Positions 63,338-64,000 of a stretch of DNA of 64,000 nucleotides are shown here, piece after piece; position 1 is the stretch's first letter; each line of letters starts with the position of its first letter. The stretch covers positions 9,286,099 to 9,350,098 of the forward strand of contig JAGGNK010006448.1 of NCBI GenBank assembly GCA_017590115.1. The letters are read 5' to 3'. The notes under the pieces were generated by a model, which worked only from the letters and a program-made list of their open reading frames with translations, was not told the DNA's origin and did not search any database. The translations under genes were made by a program, and so were the position numbers. This DNA is from Montifringilla adamsi (taxonomy: Eukaryota > Chordata > Aves > Passeriformes > Passeridae).

Positions 63338-63776
63338 TGTGTTGGGTTTGGCTGGGATAGAGTTAATTTTCTTCACAGTAGCTGGTATGGGGCCGTGTTT
63401 TGGTTTCATGCTGAATGCAGTGTTGATAACTCAAGGAGGTTTTTGTTATTTCTGAGCAATGCTTGCACAGTTTCCTGGCCTTTTCTGCCTCTCAGCCCAC
63501 TCCAGCAGGCTGGAGGGCAAAGGATTTGTGAGGGGACACAGCTGTGACAGCTGCCCACCACTGAGCAAAGGGAGCACAGCACATGGCTCAGCCAGTAAAC
63601 TGAGGGGAGTGAGCTTTGCTTTGCCTGTGCACACAGCTTCTGCTTTAACCATTAAACTGTATTTCAACCCATGAGTTTTCTCATTTTTACCCTTTCTGTT
63701 CTCCCCTCCATCCCATTGGGCCAGGGGGAGTCAGAAAAGAGGCGCATGGGGTTTAGTTGCCAGCATGAGGTTGTGG
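63338..63776 (+). mobile_element. LTR of an avian ERVL-like element
   Basis: The LTR begins TGTGTTGGGTTTGGCTGGGA and shares its block order with the inverted copy at 6.4-7.0 kb: ATAGAGTTAATTTTCTTC, AGTAGCTGGTATGGGG, TGCTGAATGCAGTGTTGATA, CCTTTTCTGCCTCTC, then the R/U5 blocks TTAACCATTAAACTG and TCAACCCATGAGTTTTCTC (63645-63682). The TATA-bearing middle is largely missing, so the copy has an internal deletion. The 3' end is eroded (GTTTAGTTGCCAGCATGAGG, then uncertain) and placed near 63776. No target-site duplication is seen. Internal frames are incidental. Confidence 0.85.
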
Positions 63777-64000
63777 CTCTCCGTGGAAAATGGTGATTTT
63801 GACCATGTTTTAGGTTTAGACCTTCATGATTCCACCATCTTGTTCCTTACCAGGATGAGTGAAAACAAGGTCCAGAGCACAATCCACATCCATCCTACTT
63901 CTTGTCTGAGACGTTTTTTTGAAATCCTGGGACCAGTGCTAGTGCAAGATGCAGCAAGGGAAAGCAGCTGTTAAGAATTTAGAGGATTTTAGGCTGTCTT
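63777..64000. other. window end, nothing recognised
   Basis: The last 224 bases hold part of a 69-codon frame (63765-63974) with no recognised domain. Whether retroviral internal sequence follows the LTR cannot be decided here. Confidence 0.4.

Noticed and set aside
1..64000. CRISPR arrays, bacterial operons, tRNA or rRNA genes
   Set aside because: No regularly spaced repeats with unique spacers, no dense co-directional coding, and no tRNA or rRNA pattern was seen; the sequence is vertebrate nuclear in character.

Overview
The window looks like nuclear DNA from a bird, probably a passerine (inference). It is AT-rich, vertebrate-type sequence full of stop codons. The recognisable repeats are the avian set: 3'-end and reverse-transcriptase fragments of CR1 (chicken repeat 1) LINEs, with the CR1 terminal signature of tandem ATTCTATG-like units instead of a poly-A tail, and LTRs of avian endogenous retroviruses (ERVL-like and one short LTR). 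I found no operon, ribosome-binding site, tRNA, rRNA or CRISPR array. I also found no exon of a protein-coding gene that I can recognise. The longest open frames are 60 to 139 codons; most fall in repeats or have no coding character. The best reading is a gene desert or the inside of a very long intron.

Layout. 1-4.4 kb: AT-rich unique sequence. 4.39-4.68 kb: probable minus-strand LTR fragment. 5.66-5.84 kb: CR1 3' end (+). 6.42-6.96 kb: solo LTR (-) with a near-perfect 5-bp target-site duplication. 8.85-9.29 kb: unexplained minus-strand coding-like stretch. 12.87-13.31 kb: a CR1 3' end split by a 280-bp LTR with a perfect 5-bp duplication. 18.83 kb: CR1 (-). 22.79 kb: possible CTCF site. 31.12-32.21 kb: 1.09-kb solo ERVL-type LTR (-). 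35.23-35.50 kb: internally deleted CR1 with reverse-transcriptase sequence (+). 39.7-40.2 kb: GC-richer unique block. 43.30 kb: old CR1 end (+). 44.88-45.09 kb: about 200 bp of (AAAAG)n. 46.16-46.86 kb: solo ERVL-type LTR (+). 49.36-49.75 kb: CR1 (-). 51.04-52.05 kb: broken ERVL pol (RNase H and integrase zinc finger) plus the end of its 3' LTR (+). 54.25-54.44 kb: orphan CR1 reverse-transcriptase fragment (+). 55.61-55.85 kb: CR1 (-). 60.48-61.02 kb: CpG-containing GC-rich island with two overlapping open frames. 62.53-62.57 kb: compact set of direct and inverted repeats. 62.78 kb: pure A59 tract. 63.34-63.78 kb: LTR (+).

No genes here can be said to work together. The window mainly records layered retrotransposon insertion and decay. 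I found no convincing new biological system. The most checkable observations are the nested LTR-in-CR1 insertion, the 60.5-61 kb island, the repeat cluster at 62.53 kb and the (AAAAG)n tract. Repeat families were assigned from remembered features of avian CR1 and ERV LTRs, not from a database search.
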